NCBI GenBank assembly: GCA_964342155.1
Contig: CAYFEQ010000013.1
Span: 1 to 28,356, forward strand
Reading direction: 5' to 3'
Source: GCA-2701705 sp964342155
Lineage (GTDB): Bacteria > Pseudomonadota > Gammaproteobacteria > GCA-002705445 > GCA-002716945
DNA length: 28,356 nucleotides
Shown: in pieces, positions 25,419 through 28,356 of the stretch
How positions within the stretch are numbered: the first letter of the stretch is position 1
Layout: each line of letters begins with the position of its first letter
Translations under genes and position numbers: made by a program
Notes under the pieces: model-generated
Database searches by the model: none
What the model was told of the DNA's origin: nothing
The model's input: the letters and a program-made list of their open reading frames with translations, nothing else

Positions 25419-26675
25419 TTAAAACTTATTTGTGAATGGAAGAACTTCTACATAGTCACCTTTGTTCACTTTAGAAGTATTTGCTGCAAGTCTGATGTAA
25501 CAATTTGCAGCAGCGAGTGAAGTTAAAATATTTGATCCTTGAAGTCCTGTTGTTTCAACAAAATATTTGTTTTTAGATTTTATTAATTTTGCACGCTGAT
25601 ATTCCATACGACCCTTTTTTTTGATAATAGTAGATTTGGTTATTGCATTTATAAATAAATAATTCCTTTTATTCTTATTTAACATTTTCTCAATTGCAGG
25701 TAGAACAAACAATTGAAAAGTAATGACTGTTGATACGGGGTTTCCAGGTAAACCAAAAAAATAAGAATTTTTTATCTTACCAAAAGCCAATGGTCTACCA
25801 GGCTTGATTGAGATTTTCCAGAAATCAATTCTTCCTATTTCATTTAAAATATCTCTTACATAGTCTGCTTCCCCTACCGATACTCCACCTGTTGTGATAA
25901 TGAAATTAGATTTTTTGCTAGCATTCATAAACTTTTCTTTGAGTTTCTTCTTATTATCTTTGACTACTCCCATATCTTTTATTTCTACAGGAAGTTCTGA
26001 TAATAATCCATGTAATAAATATCTATTGCTGTCATATATTTCTCCTTCTTTTAATTTTTTACCTACTTGAGTTAACTCATCTCCAGTAGAAAAAAAAGCT
26101 ATCACTGGTTTTTTAATTACTTTTATATTTTGAATACCTATGGAAGACATGATACCCAAGTCAATAAAATTAAGCTCTTTACCTTTCGGTATAACAGTAG
26201 AGAGTTTTTTTATATCTTCACCTATGTATCTCACGTTTTGTCCTGATTTAATTTTTTCTGGAAACTTAATTAACCCATTTAATTGTTTAGTCATTTCTTT
26301 CATAATGACTGCATCAGCATTTTTTGGTATAACAGCTCCAGTCATCACTTTTATGGTTTCTCCCTTATTTAATTTATTTAAATATGGTCTCCCTGCATAC
26401 GAAACACCAACTTCTTTTAAACAAAAATCATTTTTAGAAGAAAGGCTTTTTGTATTTATTGCATATCCATCCATAGCAGAATTTTTAAAAGTCGGTATAT
26501 TAATTTTAGAGATAACATTCTCTGAAGAAATTCTCCCAAGAGAATTTTTTAGACTTACTTTTTCATGTATTTGACTACCCTTTATGGCTAGCAATATCTT
26601 TGATAGAGCTTTCTCAGCACTTATTGCTGAACGATCAAACTCATTAATACAGGTATTTTTATAGGATTTTGCCAT
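25419..26675 (-). CDS. moeA: Molybdopterin molybdenumtransferase MoeA
   Basis: MoeA inserts molybdenum into adenylylated molybdopterin to form the molybdenum cofactor. The product is 418 residues from the ATG at 26675 (MAKSYKNTC). The frame is open from a TTG at 26708, but a TATAAT-type -10 for this gene (26702-26697 on the minus strand) lies in that extension, so the ATG is preferred. Family motifs include FKNSAMDGYAI, MTGAVIPKNADAVI, the MogA-like domain with FFSTGDELTQVG, EIYDSNRYLL and TTGGVSVGEADYV, and FGLPGNPVSTVITFQLFVLP. It implies the cell makes a molybdoenzyme, though no other cofactor gene is in the window. It is divergent from xerD, and the RDD gene follows. Confidence 0.94.
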   Translation of the reverse strand: MAKSYKNTCINEFDRSAISAEKALSKILLAIKGSQIHEKVSLKNSLGRISSENVISKINIPTFKNSAMDGYAINTKSLSSKNDFCLKEVGVSYAGRPYLNKLNKGETIKVMTGAVIPKNADAVIMKEMTKQLNGLIKFPEKIKSGQNVRYIGEDIKKLSTVIPKGKELNFIDLGIMSSIGIQNIKVIKKPVIAFFSTGDELTQVGKKLKEGEIYDSNRYLLHGLLSELPVEIKDMGVVKDNKKKLKEKFMNASKKSNFIITTGGVSVGEADYVRDILNEIGRIDFWKISIKPGRPLAFGKIKNSYFFGLPGNPVSTVITFQLFVLPAIEKMLNKNKRNYLFINAITKSTIIKKKGRMEYQRAKLIKSKNKYFVETTGLQGSNILTSLAAANCYIRLAANTSKVNKGDYVEVLPFTNKF

Positions 26676-26696
26676 GTTTTTGTATTTATCATATAA

Positions 26697-26715
26697 ATTA
26701 TAGTACAATTATAAT
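26697..26715. promoter_or_regulatory. Divergent -10 boxes for moeA and xerD
   Basis: A TATAAT lies on the minus strand at 26702-26697, pointing to moeA (ATG about 22 bases away). Another lies on the plus strand at 26710-26715, pointing to xerD (TTG about 25 bases away). They are back to back, seven bases apart, so the two promoters should compete for polymerase. Neither has a strong -35 box. Confidence 0.45.
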
Positions 26716-26740
26716 TTGCATGTAAGATTAGATAATTATT

Positions 26741-27640
26741 TTGAAAACAATACCTAAAAACTCTATTATTGAAAATTTTTGTGATTCTCTATGGATGGAA
26801 AAAGGTTTATCAAAAAATACGCTTGATGCATACTCTTCAGATTTGATTCAAGTTTCAAAGTGGTTAAAAAATAATGCAAAAGATTTTTTTAGTTGTACTA
26901 AATCAGATTTAAATTTATTTCTTGCTTCGAAAATAGATTCAGGTGATTCTGCTTCATCAGTTTCTCGGTCACTCTCCACTATTAAAGGGTTTTTTAATTG
27001 GTTGATTAGAAATAATCATATAAAAATTAATCCAACTGAATTATTAGAATCACCAAAATCAAGAAGAGTTTTGCCTATAAATCTCAGCGAAGATGATGTT
27101 GATAAATTACTTAACGCGCCTAATACTGCTAAAGATCAAGGCATTAGAGATAAATCTATTTTAGAAATATTATATGCTACTGGGTTAAGGATCTCTGAAC
27201 TAACTAATTTGAAAGTTGATCAGATAGATTTAACTCGTGGGATAATAAAAGTATTGGGAAAGGGTAGTAAAGAAAGGATTGTACCAATAGGGGAAAATGC
27301 TTTGTCCTGGTTAAACATATATATGAATAAAGCAAGACTAAAATTCATATTGAATGAGGAAAACTCTTTTTTATTCTTAAGCAATAAAGGAAATAAAATT
27401 TCAAGAAAGTCTTGTTGGCTTTTAATACATAATTATGCAAAGAAAGTTCTAAATACCAATAAGATTTCGCCACATAGCCTAAGACATGCATTCGCAACAC
27501 ACTTATTGAATCATGGGGCAGATTTGAGATCAGTACAAATGTTGCTAGGACATTCAAGTCTTTCTACAACTCAAATATACACTCATGTTGCAAAAGAAAG
27601 GCTAATGCAATTTCATAGTAAATATCATCCAAGAGGTTAA
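26741..27640 (+). CDS. xerD: Tyrosine recombinase XerD
   Basis: XerD with XerC resolves chromosome dimers at dif. The 299-residue protein (E. coli 298) has an N-terminal SAM-like DNA-binding domain (about 1-95) and a catalytic domain. The full active-site set is Arg150 (TGLR), Lys174 (GKGSKER), His245 and Arg248 (PHSLRHAFATH), His271 (LGHSS) and nucleophile Tyr280 (TQIYTH). The start codon is TTG at 26741; the following KTIPKNSIIENFCDSLWMEKGLS aligns with E. coli XerD from its first residues. XerD rather than XerC or an integrase is indicated by the sequence and by the downstream dsbC, the usual gammaproteobacterial neighbour. The stop is three bases before dsbC. Confidence 0.95.
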   Translation: MKTIPKNSIIENFCDSLWMEKGLSKNTLDAYSSDLIQVSKWLKNNAKDFFSCTKSDLNLFLASKIDSGDSASSVSRSLSTIKGFFNWLIRNNHIKINPTELLESPKSRRVLPINLSEDDVDKLLNAPNTAKDQGIRDKSILEILYATGLRISELTNLKVDQIDLTRGIIKVLGKGSKERIVPIGENALSWLNIYMNKARLKFILNEENSFLFLSNKGNKISRKSCWLLIHNYAKKVLNTNKISPHSLRHAFATHLLNHGADLRSVQMLLGHSSLSTTQIYTHVAKERLMQFHSKYHPRG

Positions 27641-27643
27641 TTC

Positions 27644-28351
27644 ATGAGATTCTTCTATACTATTTTCTTAATATTATCTTTGTCGAGCTGTAGTCAAAAT
27701 ATGGATGAATTAGATCAAGCAAAAAAAGCAATACAAGAATCTTATCCAAACCTACCTATTGAAAACATAAAAAAAATTGATGAAAGTTTATTTGAGGTAG
27801 TTATACAGGGTGAAATTTTCTATCTTAGTGCTGATCTTAAATATTTTTTTGCTGGAAATATTATTGATGTTAAAACAAAAGAAAATATCACTGAAACCTC
27901 AAGAAAGGGAAGACGATTATCTATATTAGAAAATTTAAAAACAGAGAACATGATTGTTTATAAGCCAAACAAAACTGATTATGTTTTAACTATATTTTCA
28001 GATACATCGTGTCCATATTGCCAGAAACTTCATGGAGAGTTAGATAAATTAATAGAAAATAATATTGAAATAAGATACATATTGTTCCCTAGATTTGGGC
28101 AAAATAGCGACGCTTATATGCAAATGATTTCAGTTTGGTGCTCAAAAGATAAAAAGATAGCTTTAGATAATGTATTTGATGACAAAAATATTACACAAAA
28201 TACTCAATGCGACAATCCAATGATTGAAAATCTTGGTTTAGCTCAAAAACTTTCTGTTACTGGTACACCTATGATGTTTACTGAAAATGGAACAGTAATA
28301 CCTGGTTATCAACCTGCTGAAGAAATTATAAAATTTTTAAGTAATTTGTAA
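27644..28351 (+). CDS. dsbC: DsbC-type protein disulfide isomerase, predicted lipoprotein
   Basis: DsbC corrects wrong disulfides in periplasmic proteins. The 235-residue product has an N-terminal dimerisation domain (about 20-80, with EIFYLSADLKYFFAGNIIDV), a linker helix, and a thioredoxin-fold domain. The active site is CPYC at 123-126 and the cis-proline is in VTGTPMMF. A second, structural cysteine pair lies in VWCSKDK and TQCDN. The end GYQPAEEIIKFL matches E. coli DsbC. Unlike soluble E. coli DsbC, it has a lipoprotein signal: LSLSSC with Cys16 as the lipidation site and Ser at +2, predicting outer-membrane anchoring facing the periplasm. It starts three bases after xerD and is probably cotranscribed. 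The gene is complete; five bases remain after the stop. Confidence 0.92.
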   Translation: MRFFYTIFLILSLSSCSQNMDELDQAKKAIQESYPNLPIENIKKIDESLFEVVIQGEIFYLSADLKYFFAGNIIDVKTKENITETSRKGRRLSILENLKTENMIVYKPNKTDYVLTIFSDTSCPYCQKLHGELDKLIENNIEIRYILFPRFGQNSDAYMQMISVWCSKDKKIALDNVFDDKNITQNTQCDNPMIENLGLAQKLSVTGTPMMFTENGTVIPGYQPAEEIIKFLSNL

Positions 28352-28356
28352 TTAGT

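Noticed and set aside
26741..27640. Tyrosine recombinase as a phage or island integrase
   Set aside because: End-to-end similarity to XerD, the dsbC neighbour, and no att-like repeats, tRNA or phage genes nearby make it the housekeeping recombinase.

Overview
The window is a dense, AT-rich (roughly 30% GC by eye) stretch of bacterial chromosome made almost entirely of housekeeping genes. Gene content and order point to a gammaproteobacterium with a streamlined genome: a tRNA followed by rimP-nusA-infB-rbfA-truB-rpsO-pnp, a NusA with two C-terminal acidic repeats, pepA-holC-valS divergent from lptF-lptG, and xerD next to dsbC. The low GC, short spacers and lack of mobile DNA would fit a marine oligotroph of the SAR86 type, but that placement is inference. 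I see no insertion sequence, prophage or CRISPR array, and no gene-free stretch over 300 bases.

Layout. (1) 1-8237, plus strand: 3' end of a tRNA, then the translation/RNA-metabolism operon rimP, nusA, infB, rbfA, truB, rpsO, pnp. It ends in a small free-standing S1-domain gene that is a tandem copy of the last domain of pnp. (2) 8269-12094, minus strand: xseA, dksA, acs. (3) 12146-16948, plus strand: guaB-guaA (GMP synthesis), a small predicted lipoprotein and a DinB-type DNA polymerase, closed by a hairpin terminator. (4) 16949-18146: a repeat-rich promoter region and a MerR-family regulator with a cobalamin-binding-type C-terminal domain. (5) 18135-22777, minus strand: pepA, holC, valS, tightly packed. 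(6) 22869-25015, plus strand: lptF-lptG (lipopolysaccharide export). (7) 25009-26675, minus strand: moeA and an RDD-family membrane protein. (8) 26741-28351, plus strand: xerD and a DsbC-type disulfide isomerase predicted to be a lipoprotein.

The most unusual locus is 17052-18146. The regulator resembles CarH/LitR light- and B12-dependent repressors, but the residues expected to hold cobalamin are replaced. Its promoter carries head-to-tail 11-bp repeats (consensus about YDRACAAAA) in helical phase, which is the operator architecture known for CarH. I read it as an autoregulated, probably cobalamin-independent relative. Other points worth a look are the orphan S1 domain, a TruB without its usual GHxG histidine, a DksA with half a zinc finger, a lipid-anchored DsbC, and a guaB that may be read from a leaderless mRNA. 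Many genes here show no clear Shine-Dalgarno sequence.
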